A stretch of DNA of 64,000 nucleotides from Streptomyces uncialis (GTDB lineage Bacteria > Actinomycetota > Actinomycetes > Streptomycetales > Streptomycetaceae). Both the position numbers and the translations under genes were made by a program. Below, one piece after another: positions 44,450 through 53,309 of the stretch (position 1 is its first letter; every line of letters begins with the position of its first letter). Where the stretch lies: positions 4,960,001 through 5,024,000 of the forward strand of contig NZ_CP109583.1 of NCBI RefSeq assembly GCF_036250755.1, in the 5' to 3' direction. Under the pieces are notes generated by a model, which worked only from the letters and a program-made list of their open reading frames with translations, was not told the DNA's origin and ran no database searches.

Positions 44450-45364
44450 TCAGTCGGAGATGAGGCCGTCGCGGAGCTGGGCCAGGGTGCGGGTCAGCAG
44501 GCGGGAGACGTGCATCTGGGAGATGCCGACCTCTTCGCCGATCTGCGACTGCGTCATGTTCGCGAAGAACCGGAGCATGATGATCCGGCGCTCACGCGCG
44601 GGGAGCTTTGCGAGCAGCGGCTTCAGCGACTCGCGGTACTCGACGCCCTCCAGCGCGGTGTCCTCGTAGCCGAGGCGGTCCGCGAGGGAACCTTCGCCGC
44701 CGTCGTCCTCGGGGGCCGGGGAGTCGAGGGAAGAGGCGGTGTACGCGTTGCCCACGGCGAGGCCGTCGACCACGTCCTCCTCGGACACCCCGAGGACCAC
44801 GGCCAGTTCGGGGACGGTCGGGGAGCGGTCGAGCTTCTGCGCCAGTTCGTCGCTCGCCTTGGTGAGGGCGAGCCGCAGCTCCTGGAGCCGCCGGGGCACC
44901 CGCACCGACCAGGACGTGTCCCGGAAGAAGCGCTTGATCTCGCCCACGACCGTCGGCATCGCGAAGGTCGGGAACTCCACCCCGCGTTCGCAGTCGAACC
45001 GGTCGATCGCCTTGATCAGCCCGATCGTGCCGACCTGGACGATGTCCTCCATGGGCTCGTTACGGCTGCGGAAGCGGGCCGCGGCGTAACGCACGAGCGG
45101 GAGGTTCAGCTCGATCAGGGTGTCGCGGACGTAGGGCCGTTCGGGGCTGTTCTCGTCCAGGGTCGCGAGCCGCAGGAACAGGGAACGGGACAGCGTCCGG
45201 GTGTCGATGGGCCCCGGGGTGACGAACACCTCGGGTGCCGGCGGGGTCGTGAGGGCCTCGGGAGCGACGAGGACCTCCGAGCGGTCGGAGCCGTGAAGCT
45301 CGGCGGGCGCTGATTCGCTCTTCGTGAGCGTGAGCACCTTCGAGCTGCCCTGTTCTGCGGACAT
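44450..45364 (-). CDS. sigN: SigB/SigF-family sigma factor, SigN-like
   Basis: The protein has 304 residues. It starts with an unusual [20 protein letters not shown] stretch. Region 2 is in [20 protein letters not shown] and [20 protein letters not shown], region 3 in [20 protein letters not shown] and region 4 in [20 protein letters not shown] with [17 protein letters not shown]. The group lacks region 1.1 and acts in stress or sporulation. Next to sigF it resembles the SigN (WhiX) gene of S. coelicolor, which acts in the aerial hyphal subapical stem; I am moderately sure of the name. A possible SigB-type promoter lies upstream. Confidence 0.82.
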   Translation of the reverse strand: MSAEQGSSKVLTLTKSESAPAELHGSDRSEVLVAPEALTTPPAPEVFVTPGPIDTRTLSRSLFLRLATLDENSPERPYVRDTLIELNLPLVRYAAARFRSRNEPMEDIVQVGTIGLIKAIDRFDCERGVEFPTFAMPTVVGEIKRFFRDTSWSVRVPRRLQELRLALTKASDELAQKLDRSPTVPELAVVLGVSEEDVVDGLAVGNAYTASSLDSPAPEDDGGEGSLADRLGYEDTALEGVEYRESLKPLLAKLPARERRIIMLRFFANMTQSQIGEEVGISQMHVSRLLTRTLAQLRDGLISD

Positions 45365-45430
45365 GCCACCCCCTTGAGGTCGCTGACGGTCGCGGCCGTT
45401 CGTTCCGTCCGAGGAACCCGGCCTCCACCT

Positions 45431-45460
45431 GAATACCGGAGCCTGAGCCTCGGCAAACGC
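45431..45460 (-). promoter_or_regulatory. Possible SigB/SigF-type promoter upstream of sigN
   Basis: On the coding strand, GCGTTTGCC (45452-45460) precedes CCGGTATTC (45431-45439), giving GTTTGC and CGGTAT spaced by 14 bases. This resembles the GTTT/GGGTAT-type promoters read by SigB-family factors and would fit autoregulation. It lies about 70 bases upstream of the start. Confidence 0.4.
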
Positions 45461-45608
45461 GCTTTCCGCAGAATGTCACATGTCGGCAACACGCTGTAGT
45501 GACTTGTCGACATCGTGTTGCTGGGTCCGTGCAGGAAAGAGGGGGTCTGGGTGCTTTGGGGGGCCGGGGTGTCGGTAACCGGCGCACGGAGGGGTCAACC
45601 CGATCCGG

Positions 45609-46670
45609 TTATGCCTCGATCCTGTTTGCGGATCGAAGACGCGCGAAACTTCGCGCCAGCAACCTTGACACATGCATCTGCGAGACCCCCAGTTCCGCGC
45701 TGATCTGCGACTGGGTCAGATTGCTGTAGTAGCGCAGCAGAAGGATGCGCTGCTCGCGCTCGGGGAGCTGGACGAGCAGATGCCGTACGAGGTCCCGGTG
45801 CTCGACTCCGTCGAGGGCGGGGTCCTCGTAACCGAGCCGGTCGAGCAGCCCCGGCAGACCGTCACCCTCCTGGGCGGCTTCGAGCGAGGTGGCGTGGTAC
45901 GAGCGGCCGGCCTCGATGCAGGCGAGCACCTCGTCCTCGGTGATGCGCAGCCGTTCGGCGATCTCGGCGGTGGTGGGGGTGCGTCCGAAGCCGGTCGTCA
46001 GGTCCTCGGTGGCGCCGTTGACCTGCACCCACAGTTCATGGAGGCGGCGCGGGACGTGCACGGTGCGGACGTTGTCGCGGAAGTACCGCTTGATCTCGCC
46101 GACGACGGTCGGCATGGCGAACGTCGGGAACTGCACGCCCCGGTCCGGGTCGAACCGGTCGATGGCGTTGATCAGCCCGATCGTGCCGACCTGGACGACG
46201 TCCTCCATCGGCTCGTTGCGACTGCGGAACCGGGCCGCCGCGTACCGCACCAGCGGCAGGTTGGCCTCGATCAGCGCGCCCCTGACCCGGGTGTGCTCGG
46301 GCGAGCCGGGCTCCAGGTTCTTGAGCTGCCCGAACAGCACCTGGGTGAGGGCCCTGGTGTCGGCGCCGCGGCTGCGCGGAGGAGCGGGCGGGGCGGTGGA
46401 GGCGTCGGGTTCCTCGGTGGGCGGGTCGGCCGGGCCGCGGGGGGCTCCCGGTGCCGCGTCACGGGTGACCGTGTCATGGGGGGCGCGGCGGGGTTCAAGG
46501 GGAGCACCGGGGCGGTCGGACGGCACGGCCCGGTGCTCGGGGAGCGCGAGGGGGAGTTCATGGGGCGCGACGGGGGGATCGGGCAGGGGTGCCCCGCAGA
46601 CCACGGGGGCGGCGGCATCGGGTGCCGCGGCTTCATGGGGCGGAGCCTGAGGCGCTGTACTGGCCGGCAC
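45609..46670 (-). CDS. sigF: RNA polymerase sigma factor SigF
   Basis: The protein has 353 residues from the GTG at 46668-46670 ([15 protein letters not shown]). An N-terminal region of about 100 Pro/Ala-rich residues precedes sigma regions 2-4: [60 protein letters not shown] and [20 protein letters not shown]. It closely matches SigF, which is needed for spore wall formation and pigmentation. It lies next to the SigN-like gene in the same direction with a 244-base gap. The long N-terminus is larger than in S. coelicolor SigF as I remember it. An upstream GTG (VALTVPAST) is another possible start. Confidence 0.88.
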   Translation of the reverse strand: MPASTAPQAPPHEAAAPDAAAPVVCGAPLPDPPVAPHELPLALPEHRAVPSDRPGAPLEPRRAPHDTVTRDAAPGAPRGPADPPTEEPDASTAPPAPPRSRGADTRALTQVLFGQLKNLEPGSPEHTRVRGALIEANLPLVRYAAARFRSRNEPMEDVVQVGTIGLINAIDRFDPDRGVQFPTFAMPTVVGEIKRYFRDNVRTVHVPRRLHELWVQVNGATEDLTTGFGRTPTTAEIAERLRITEDEVLACIEAGRSYHATSLEAAQEGDGLPGLLDRLGYEDPALDGVEHRDLVRHLLVQLPEREQRILLLRYYSNLTQSQISAELGVSQMHVSRLLARSFARLRSANRIEA

Positions 46671-47052
46671 GGTCAACGCCACCCCTTCGACACGTTTCGA
46701 TCGCACGGTTCAACTCATCCGTCAAAAGCGGTCATAGCATCACAAGACATGTGCACTGTGTGCAAGCACCGCAAAAAGCCGTGTTGAGCTCGGAGGACGT
46801 ACGGCGAAGCCCTCCACGGGGGCCGTGGAGGGCTCGGGAGAAGCGGTGGCGCCGAGAGCGGCGGCGCCCGTACGTGACCGTCAGGGGGACGCCGATGGGG
46901 CCAGGTGCGCGGGGCGGGGCGCCGGAACGGGAGGGCCCGAGGTGGCGGATCGCGCGGGGTGCGGTGCCCGATCGCGCGAGGACGCGGCGCCGGACGGGGC
47001 GGTGGGCCGCCGGATCACACGGGGTACGGTGCCGGACCGGGCGGTGGCCGCC
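46671..47052. other. Region upstream of sigF
   Basis: About 380 bases between sigF and the downstream minus gene. 46690-46790 is less GC-rich and should hold the sigF promoter; the rest shows no gene. Confidence 0.5.
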
Positions 47053-47346
47053 TCAGAACTCGTAGTCGGCGATGACCCAGGTGGCGAACTCCCGCCACAG
47101 GGTCACTCCCGCCTGATGCGCGGGGTGCTCCACGTACCGCTTCAGCGCCTCGGTGTCGGCGACCGCGGAGTTGATCGCGAAGTCGTACGCGATGGGCCGG
47201 TCCGAGATGTTCCACTCGCACTCCCAGAACTCCAGCTCCGGGATCTGCCCGCCGAGCGCGCGGAACGCCGCGACACCCTCGACCACCCGCGGATCGTCGC
47301 GCCGCACGCCGTCGTTGAGCTTGAACAGGACGAGGTGACGGATCAC
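47053..47346 (-). CDS. Dabb (stress-responsive A/B barrel) family protein
   Basis: The protein has 97 residues and covers one Dabb ferredoxin-like domain: MIRHLVLFKLNDGV at the start, EFWECEWNISDRPIAYDFAI in the middle, and KRYVEHPAHQAGVTLWREF at the end. The HPAHQ His pair near the end is common in the family. Such proteins dimerise into small barrels; the function is unknown. It is followed by a small membrane gene 58 bases before it on the minus strand. Confidence 0.88.
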   Translation of the reverse strand: MIRHLVLFKLNDGVRRDDPRVVEGVAAFRALGGQIPELEFWECEWNISDRPIAYDFAINSAVADTEALKRYVEHPAHQAGVTLWREFATWVIADYEF

Positions 47347-47404
47347 GGGGGAACTCCTCGGCGCTTACGGGGCCGCGCACGCCGTGGGGCGCGGGGCCGG
47401 AAGG

Positions 47405-47581
47405 TCAGCTCTTGCCGCCGTTGGCGACCCAGGTCATGAAGTCACCGACTGCCTGGGCGGCGCTGGAGACGCCTTCGAAGCCTATCTGGACATAATCGGC
47501 GGCGTTCTCCGGGTCGGTGATGATCACATAGAGCAAGAAGACGACCACGACGTACAGCGCGATCTTTTTCGTGTGCACCAC
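47405..47581 (-). CDS. Small membrane protein
   Basis: The protein has 58 residues from the GTG at 47579-47581 behind GGGGAGGGCACCAC; a second GTG codon follows at once. It starts VHTKKIALYVVVVFLLYVII, giving one membrane helix (about 6-22), then a helical hydrophilic tail (TDPENAADYVQIGFEGVSSA, AQAVGDFMTWVANGG). It is a typical small Streptomyces membrane protein. Function unknown. Confidence 0.78.
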   Translation of the reverse strand: MVHTKKIALYVVVVFLLYVIITDPENAADYVQIGFEGVSSAAQAVGDFMTWVANGGKS

Positions 47582-48283
47582 GTGGTGCCCTCCCCTGTCG
47601 CCGTGCCCTTGTCCGTCCCCCGCTAACCGGCGGTGCAGTGTAACCCGGGACCAACGACCCACCCCTTCGGGCCCTTTGCCCGTCGCTCCGGCGCGGGGTC
47701 CGCAGCAGGATGAAGGGGAGCCCGGCGGGGCCTGGCAGGAGTCCCCGCGGGGCCCAGGGACGAACCCCCGTGCGGGGTCCGCGCCGCTCGCGTTCCCCCT
47801 GAGCGTGGCGCGGACCCGGGGGAACGTCCGCCCGGGGGAAGCGGCCACCCCCCCGTCGCCGCTTCCCCCATCCGACCGGCGGTTCCCGGCCCGGCCACTG
47901 CGGAGGGCCGGCCGGGGCCGCGGTCCATGGTGAAGTCGCTCCCGGGCGGGGCCGCACGGTGAGTGCCATATCCGGCCTCTTGGCCGAGAACCGCTGTTCC
48001 CCGCTGGGCGTCCCCCTTGATGAAGGCCCGACGTCGAGTTCGGGTTCGATGTCTGACAATGTCTGACCCGGGCATGCGGTTTCCGGCCCGGGCTTGCGGT
48101 TTCCGGCCCGGGCATGCGGTGTCCGGCCGGGGCTTGCGGTGTCCGGCCCGGGCATGGGTTGTCCGACTCGGGCATGACGGGCCTGCTCGCTCCGGGCGTG
48201 CGGCGCGGGTGTACACGAAAGCAGCTGGTCGGATCGGTGCGGGCGGGACCCGCCGGTCTCGTCCGACGGGAGGGACCGGGTCC
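47582..48283. other. Long divergent intergenic region with repeats
   Basis: About 700 bases between divergent genes. 47640-48000 is GC-rich with no credible gene; 48067-48176 holds a 20-base tandem array listed separately. Confidence 0.55.
48067..48176. repeat. 20-bp tandem repeat array, about 5.5 copies
   Basis: Units start at 48067, 48087, 48107, 48127, 48147 and 48167 (last one partial). Each has CCCGGGC[A/T]TGCGGT plus TTCCGG or GTCCGG. Alternate copies differ at one base (GCATGC versus GCTTGC), a sign of dimer duplication. It lies about 110 bases upstream of the gene at 48284. Confidence 0.95.
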
Positions 48284-49546
48284 ATGAGAGACATCGTCTT
48301 CACGCGCCAGAGCGGTTGGATACCGCAGGTGATCAGCGAGGACGGCGAGCTGAAGCTGATGCTCGGTGCCGGGGCCGACGCCAACCACGAGCCCCGCACG
48401 TTCACGTTCCCGATCGGGGAGGCCCATCTCGCGGTGATCCAGGAGGACCTGGCCAGACACCTGCTGCTGTGGAGTGCGGTCCTTCCGCTGTGCGACGCCG
48501 CCGGGACCCGGGGCCGGCTCGACGAGGACGCCGCCGTGGCGCTGCTGGACCCGATCCTCCTCTCCACGCCCGCGGACGTCGACGCGTTCTTCCGGAGCAT
48601 CCGGTGGGACAGGGGCAGGCTCGTCGCCCATGGCGCCGACCTCGGTCTCCTCAAGCGCGGTCAGGTCTGCGCGGCGATGCGCGCGGCGACGGAGGCGCCC
48701 GACGGGAAGCGCGCTCAGGAGTACCACGCGGACCGCCGCCGGGCCGAGCGCGGAACGGTACTCGGCCCGCTCGACGCCGCGGTGCTGCGGTACACGGGCC
48801 AGTACCTGCACGGCTCGACCGTCCCGAAGCGGCTGCCCGACGCCGTGGACCCCGCGCTGCTGCCCCGGGTCATGGCTGTGATCGCCACGGCGGAGCAGGC
48901 ATGCGCCGGGATGCGGATCAGCCGCGATCCGCGCCGGGGCAAGCGCGCCACGGACAAGCGCGACTGGGACCGGATGGCGGCGGTGGTCGACGCGGCGGTG
49001 CGCCGCGCACACCCCGCGCTCGCGGACGACGCGGTCCGCACCGTGAGCTTCCTGATGTGTTCGGAGGCATCGGACCGCTCCAGGAACGCGCCCATGGAGG
49101 ACGACGAGGAGACCTCCGCCGACCGCGCCGACCTCGGCGGGAGCACGAGGCGCGGGCCCCTGTCGTTCACCGACGACAAGGGCGTCGAGAAGAAGTGGCT
49201 CCCGGACGGCCCCCGCTCCGCCACCGCGGAGTTCTGGGAGTTCGTCGGCGAGCGCTCCGCCGGGGACAACGAGGTGTTCACCATCGAGGACGAGGAGAAG
49301 GGCGAAGGCGTCCAGCTCCACTTCTACGCGGACTCCCTCGCCCGGATCACGACGGTGCGCGAGGGCCGAGGCGGGGCGGACCCGGAGTACCGGGTCGAGT
49401 ACACCCTGGTCGACGGGATCGGCGGGTACCGGAACCTGGTGAGCGTCTTCGTCCGCGGCGGCTGCGCCGCACTCGAACGGCACGGCTCCTGGATGTCGGA
49501 CGTCGACGAGTTCGAGCGCGCGCGCAGGCGGCGCGACGCCCGGTAG
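48284..49546 (+). CDS. Conserved hypothetical protein (DUF6357-type)
   Basis: The protein has 420 residues from the ATG at 48284 behind GGGAGGGACC. The N-terminus starts MRDIVFTRQSGWIPQVISED, and the N-terminal half is helical (LARHLLLWSAVLPLCDAAGT). The C-terminal third has a beta-rich domain (FTDDKGVEKKWLPDGPRSAT, VQLHFYADSLARITTVREGR). It has no signal peptide or membrane helix. Similar proteins occur in streptomycetes, as far as I recall under a DUF name; function unknown. It stands alone 56 bases upstream of the next gene, which could be in the same unit. Confidence 0.72.
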   Translation: MRDIVFTRQSGWIPQVISEDGELKLMLGAGADANHEPRTFTFPIGEAHLAVIQEDLARHLLLWSAVLPLCDAAGTRGRLDEDAAVALLDPILLSTPADVDAFFRSIRWDRGRLVAHGADLGLLKRGQVCAAMRAATEAPDGKRAQEYHADRRRAERGTVLGPLDAAVLRYTGQYLHGSTVPKRLPDAVDPALLPRVMAVIATAEQACAGMRISRDPRRGKRATDKRDWDRMAAVVDAAVRRAHPALADDAVRTVSFLMCSEASDRSRNAPMEDDEETSADRADLGGSTRRGPLSFTDDKGVEKKWLPDGPRSATAEFWEFVGERSAGDNEVFTIEDEEKGEGVQLHFYADSLARITTVREGRGGADPEYRVEYTLVDGIGGYRNLVSVFVRGGCAALERHGSWMSDVDEFERARRRRDAR

Positions 49547-49602
49547 GCCTGGTACGCCCGGTCGGGGGCCGGTGTGTCAGTGCCCTGTTCTAAATTGACC
49601 GC

Positions 49603-50040
49603 ATGATCGCCTTCAAGGACTTCAACTTCAAGCTGCTCGTCATCGAGAAACTCATGTACTGGGACGAGACGCTGACGCCGCAGTTCAGCCTCGGGGAGCA
49701 CCTGCGCGAACGGAGCGGGGTCACCGACCTCCACCGGTACGCGGTCGACAACGACCTGGACCACAAGGTCTTCCCCGAGGCGCGCGCCTACTTCGAGGGG
49801 CTGGACATACCGGATGAACTGCTTCTCACGGTCGACGAACTGACCATCGACGGCGGTCACCAGGTGTACCAGGAGTGCGCGCCGGTCTGGGACGGCGAGG
49901 ACGAGCTCTTCGACGTCCGCTCACTCGCGGATCTCGCCCTCGTACCGAATCTCCGAAGCGTCGTCGGCGCGGAAGAGGCCCTGCTCGCGGTCCCGGACAA
50001 GCTCGACATCCTCACGGCCCACGGCATCACCGCCGACTGA
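49603..50040 (+). CDS. Conserved hypothetical protein (DUF6892-like)
   Basis: The protein has 145 residues: MIAFKDFNFKLLVIEKLMYW at the N-terminus and LTVDELTIDGGHQVYQECAP in the middle, a small mixed fold. Such proteins form a DUF6892-type group; the name is from memory. It starts 56 bases after the preceding gene in the same direction, so an operon is likely. Its last 14 bases overlap the antitoxin gene on the other strand. Confidence 0.68.
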   Translation: MIAFKDFNFKLLVIEKLMYWDETLTPQFSLGEHLRERSGVTDLHRYAVDNDLDHKVFPEARAYFEGLDIPDELLLTVDELTIDGGHQVYQECAPVWDGEDELFDVRSLADLALVPNLRSVVGAEEALLAVPDKLDILTAHGITAD

Positions 50041-50332
50041 CCGGAACCGGAACGGGGGCCGAAGCCATGGTGTCGCCTCGTTCGGCGCGTACGTCTCCCT
50101 GAAGGGTCTCCTCGATGTCGTCGTCGGTCAGATCGGGGAGGCCGAGGTCGGGCAGATCGATTTCGCCCATGAGGTCCGTGGGGTACGGGGGAATGTCGTC
50201 GTCGACGGGTACCACGCGAGCGACGGCGACGCCGTTCTTGGTGACGGTGATGGTCTCGCCACGTGCGGCGGCGGCGAGGATCTGTGAAGACTGCTGACTG
50301 AACTCACGGGCCGTGACTTCCATGTAGCGCAT
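50027..50332 (-). CDS. Phd/YefM-type antitoxin without a toxin partner
   Basis: The protein has 101 residues from the ATG at 50330-50332 (a second ATG follows at 50321-50323). The N-terminal 60 residues are a Phd/YefM domain: MEVTAREFSQQSSQILAAAA, RGETITVTKNGVAVARVVPV. The C-terminal 40 are acidic and disordered, ending in basic residues, as in antitoxins. The usual toxin (RelE/Doc/PIN type) should follow directly; here the downstream neighbour is the convergent DUF6892-like gene and no toxin frame is visible. It may be an orphan that acts as a repressor. Confidence 0.8.
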   Translation of the reverse strand: MRYMEVTAREFSQQSSQILAAAARGETITVTKNGVAVARVVPVDDDIPPYPTDLMGEIDLPDLGLPDLTDDDIEETLQGDVRAERGDTMASAPVPVPVSRR

Positions 50333-50384
50333 GTTGCTACCGCTGGGTCGGGCTGCTGCCGAGATGGTCACGCCCCTCACACGC

Positions 50385-50429
50385 AAAACACCCCCCTGAA
50401 CGCGTTTCCGCAGTTCAAGGGGGTGTTAA
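50385..50429 (-). terminator. Terminator downstream of tRNA-Ser(CGA)
   Basis: Fifteen-base arms (AACACCCCCCTGAAC at 50387-50401 and GTTCAAGGGGGTGTT at 50413-50427) pair with one mismatch, flanked by an A/T run on both sides. It lies just beyond the tRNA 3' end. Confidence 0.85.
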
Positions 50430-50432
50430 AAG

Positions 50433-50517
50433 CGGTAGCGGAGGGATTTGAACCCTCGGTGACTTGCGCCACACTCGCTTTCGAGGCGAGCTCCTTCGGC
50501 CGCTCGGACACGCTACC
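50433..50517 (-). tRNA. tRNA-Ser (anticodon CGA)
   Basis: An 85-base class II tRNA on the minus strand. The acceptor arms GGTAGCG and CGCTACC pair. The anticodon stem CTCGC/GCGAG encloses CTCGAAA, giving CGA. The T arm GAGGGTTCAAATCCCTC is present. It is the third serine tRNA gene in the window. Confidence 0.96.
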
Positions 50518-50579
50518 GGGAGAGACCTTACCCCAAGGTGGGGTGTGCGCCGAAATCGTTTGAGGGCCCGGGTCCGGGG

Positions 50580-51044
50580 TCAGCGGTCGGAGCGGAAGAA
50601 GTCCGTGAGGAGGCGTCCGCACTCCTCCTCCAGGACGCCCGCGACGACCTCCGGGCGGTGGTTCAAGCGGCGGTCCCGTACGACGTCCCAGAGCGAACCC
50701 GCCGCGCCCGCCTTCTCGTCCCGGGCGCCGTAGACCACCCGGTCCAGCCGGGACTGGACGATCGCGCCCGCGCACATCGTGCACGGTTCGAGGGTGACGA
50801 CCAGGGTGCAGTCGGTCAGCCGCCAGGCGTCCAGGGCCACGGCCGCGCGGCGGATGGCGACGATCTCCGCGTGGGCGGTGGGATCACCGGTGGCCTCCCG
50901 GAGGTTGTGCCCCGTTCCGAGCACCGTGCCCGCCGGGCTCAGCACGACCGCGCCCACCGGGACGTCTCCGCCCGCGAGCGCGGCCCGTGCCTCGTCCAGC
51001 GCGGTCCGCATGACCCGCTCCCACAACCCGCCCGTACCGTCCAC
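50580..51044 (-). CDS. tadA: tRNA-specific adenosine deaminase TadA
   Basis: The protein has 154 residues from a GTG (51042-51044); an internal ATG at 51011 is an alternative start. The zinc-deaminase motifs are complete: HAE in PTAHAEIVAIRRAAV and PCxxC in TLEPCTMCAGAIVQSR. TadA converts A34 of tRNA-Arg(ACG) to inosine, and that tRNA is encoded at 29320-29392. Its C-terminal end (EEECGRLLTDFFRSDR) is typical. It lies downstream of a tRNA gene and upstream of the TadA-associated protein in the minus direction. Confidence 0.93.
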   Translation of the reverse strand: MDGTGGLWERVMRTALDEARAALAGGDVPVGAVVLSPAGTVLGTGHNLREATGDPTAHAEIVAIRRAAVALDAWRLTDCTLVVTLEPCTMCAGAIVQSRLDRVVYGARDEKAGAAGSLWDVVRDRRLNHRPEVVAGVLEEECGRLLTDFFRSDR

Positions 51045-51176
51045 GACCCCAACCTACCGACCCGGGGTGACGGGATCAGTGGCCACGGCGGGCCTGGTGG
51101 CGCGGTAGGAAGGTACGGGGTGCCGGGGTACGGGTGCCGCGTGGCCGCGGGTCGTACCCCGTACCGGGGCCGTCGG

Positions 51177-51713
51177 TCAGCGCACCGCTTCGAGTACTTC
51201 CGCCACCCCCAACGCGTCCGCGATCTCGCCGAGCGCGTCACCGGGTTCCAGCGCGCGCAGTTCCCTGGCGGAGACCCCGAAGTCGCCCAGCAGGTCCAGG
51301 TCCCCGAGCGGACCGGACGACACCGCGTCCCCGCCCTCCGGGGCTTCGTCGTCGGAGGACGAGGAGCTCTCCGGCTCCCCCTCCTCGGTACCGTCGAGGT
51401 CGAGCGCGTCGAGATCGACGTCGTCGTCCCCGGGCTCCCGTCCGATCAGCTCGTTCGTGAGGATCTCCCCGTACGAACTGCGCGCCGCGTTCGCGGCGTC
51501 CGACACGTAGATACGGGGGTCCTCCTCGCCGTCCACCCGGACGACCCCGAACCACGCGTCCTCCTGCTCGATGAAGACGAGAACGCTGTCGTCGTCGATC
51601 GAGGCGTCGCGGGCCAGATCGGCCAGGTCCGACAGGGACTCCACATCGTCGAGCTCCGTGTCGCTCGCTTCCCACCCGTCTTCGGTGCGCGCGAGCAGTG
51701 CGGCGAAGTACAC
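51177..51713 (-). CDS. tRNA adenosine deaminase-associated protein
   Basis: The protein has 178 residues. The N-terminus (MYFAALLARTEDGWEASDTE) and the segment DDSVLVFIEQEDAWFGVVRV then VDGEEDPRIYVSDAANAARS are those of the actinobacterial family that sits next to tadA. The rest (about 100-150) is very acidic and Ser-rich (EPESSSSSDDEAPEGGDAV). It lies 133 bases upstream of tadA in the same direction. Its function is unproved; a role in TadA activity or regulation is inferred from gene order. Confidence 0.88.
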   Translation of the reverse strand: MYFAALLARTEDGWEASDTELDDVESLSDLADLARDASIDDDSVLVFIEQEDAWFGVVRVDGEEDPRIYVSDAANAARSSYGEILTNELIGREPGDDDVDLDALDLDGTEEGEPESSSSSDDEAPEGGDAVSSGPLGDLDLLGDFGVSARELRALEPGDALGEIADALGVAEVLEAVR

Positions 51714-52075
51714 CGTGACTCTCCCACTGGTCTGAGGCGTGCCGCTTGGGGTTCCCCCCGGCGGAGGTTGTGGGCGGGCCGTGCGGTGCGAGTGCCCCGC
51801 CCAATCGGAATCGTGGCAGAAACCACGGCCCGAGGAGAGGTGTTCCGGGGCCTGTGTGCGCGTCGCGTCCTCCGCGCGGGGGCTTCGCCACCCCGCGACC
51901 GTCCCGTACGACCGCCCCCACGCGCCCCCCGCACGCCTGCCCGGGGCCGTCGGTCCCAGGGCCCGGACGGCCCGGCGCCCCCTGCCGGGGCCCCGGGAAA
52001 GGCACCGGCGAGGCCGCCGGATCGATACCGGAACGTGTCCGGTGTCACTTCCTCACCATTCGCGCGCCGCGCGCG
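51714..52075. other. Intergenic region without a gene
   Basis: About 360 bases. It holds the promoter of the tadA-associated gene on one side and the end of a small gene on the other. GC-rich; no clear feature. Confidence 0.5.
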
Positions 52076-52273
52076 TCACTGCGTGCGGAATGTCCGGTTG
52101 CGCATCGCCTGGCGCATTCGCTGCGCCCGGGCGCGGCGCGGCTGCACCCGGCGTCTCAGCTCCCGCGCCTCGGTCAGTTCACGCAGGAACTGGGCGCGGC
52201 GCCTTCGGCGTTCGGCGTCCGTCCAGCGGTCGCTCCCGGCGTCTTCCCCGCCTCGCGGGGCCCGCTCAGGCAT
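52076..52273 (-). CDS. Small basic conserved protein
   Basis: The protein has 65 residues from the ATG at 52271-52273. After an acidic start (MPERAPRGGEDAGSDRWTDA) it is a single long, strongly basic helix (ERRRRRAQFLRELTEARELR, RVQPRRARAQRMRQAMRNRT). It is divergent from upp across 114 bases. I recall a similar small gene in the same place in other streptomycetes. Function unknown; nucleic-acid or ribosome binding is possible from its charge. Confidence 0.78.
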   Translation of the reverse strand: MPERAPRGGEDAGSDRWTDAERRRRRAQFLRELTEARELRRRVQPRRARAQRMRQAMRNRTFRTQ

Positions 52274-52387
52274 CGGTCACACCCCCAAGGGGCCCTGGTG
52301 GGCCCCGGTCGGTCCCTCCCACTTTCCCCCGGTCGGCGGTTTTGATGCCAGCACGGAGGGCACGGAGGCCCGGTTACTGTGGTGGAC

Positions 52388-53023
52388 ATGCGTCTCCACG
52401 TCGTCGACCACCCGCTGGTCGCCCACAAGCTCACCACCCTGCGCGACCGCCGTACGGACTCCGCCACCTTCCGGCGTCTCGCCGACGAGCTGGTCACCCT
52501 GCTCGCCTACGAGGCGACCCGCGATGTGCGGACCGAGCAGGTCGACATCGAGACGCCCGTCTGCGCGACCACCGGCGTCAAGCTCTCCCACCCCCGCCCC
52601 CTGGTCGTGCCGATCCTGCGGGCCGGTCTCGGCATGCTCGACGGGATGGTCCGGCTGCTGCCCACGGCCGAGGTCGGGTTCCTCGGCATGATCCGGGACG
52701 AGGAGACGCTCCAGGCGTCGACCTACGCCACCCGGATGCCCGACGACCTGTCCGGGCGCCAGGTGTACGTACTGGACCCGATGCTGGCGACCGGCGGCAC
52801 GCTCGTCGCCGCGGTCCAGGAGCTGATGCGGCGCGGCGCCGACGATGTGACCGCCGTCGTGCTGCTCGCCGCGCCCGAGGGCGTGGAGATCATGGAGCGG
52901 GATCTCGCGGGCGTCCCGGTCACCGTCGTGACGGCGTCCGTGGACGAGCGGCTCAACGAGAACGGGTACATCGTCCCGGGTCTCGGTGACGCGGGCGACC
53001 GGATGTACGGCGCGGCTGAATAG
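52388..53023 (+). CDS. upp: Uracil phosphoribosyltransferase
   Basis: The protein has 211 residues from the ATG at 52388; two in-frame GTG codons lie just upstream. UPRT motifs are visible: [40 protein letters not shown], the PRPP loop [20 protein letters not shown] and [20 protein letters not shown], where GYIVPGLGD is the uracil-binding end. It makes UMP from uracil and PRPP in pyrimidine salvage. Length and sequence fit the family well. Confidence 0.96.
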   Translation: MRLHVVDHPLVAHKLTTLRDRRTDSATFRRLADELVTLLAYEATRDVRTEQVDIETPVCATTGVKLSHPRPLVVPILRAGLGMLDGMVRLLPTAEVGFLGMIRDEETLQASTYATRMPDDLSGRQVYVLDPMLATGGTLVAAVQELMRRGADDVTAVVLLAAPEGVEIMERDLAGVPVTVVTASVDERLNENGYIVPGLGDAGDRMYGAAE

Positions 53024-53309
53024 CCGTCGCGTAGCCCCCCGCGTAGCCCCCCCCGCGCGCGTTGGACCGGGTTCCAGGGTGTTGCCCGGGGTGCCCGGGG
53101 TGCGGTGGGTTCACGAGGTGCGTGCGCGGGTGCGCGGGTGCGCGGGGTTCAGGGCCTGGCTGTCCTGAACCCGTTCCCGGGCGGCCCGGTCTTCCGCGCG
53201 GGCGTGATCCCGGGCTCCTCGACCCCGGTCCCCTCCGCGTACGTGACCCCGGCGGGACGGTTCCCGCACGGGGTCGGAACGGGACGACGGGGACGGTTCC
53301 CGGGCCGGG

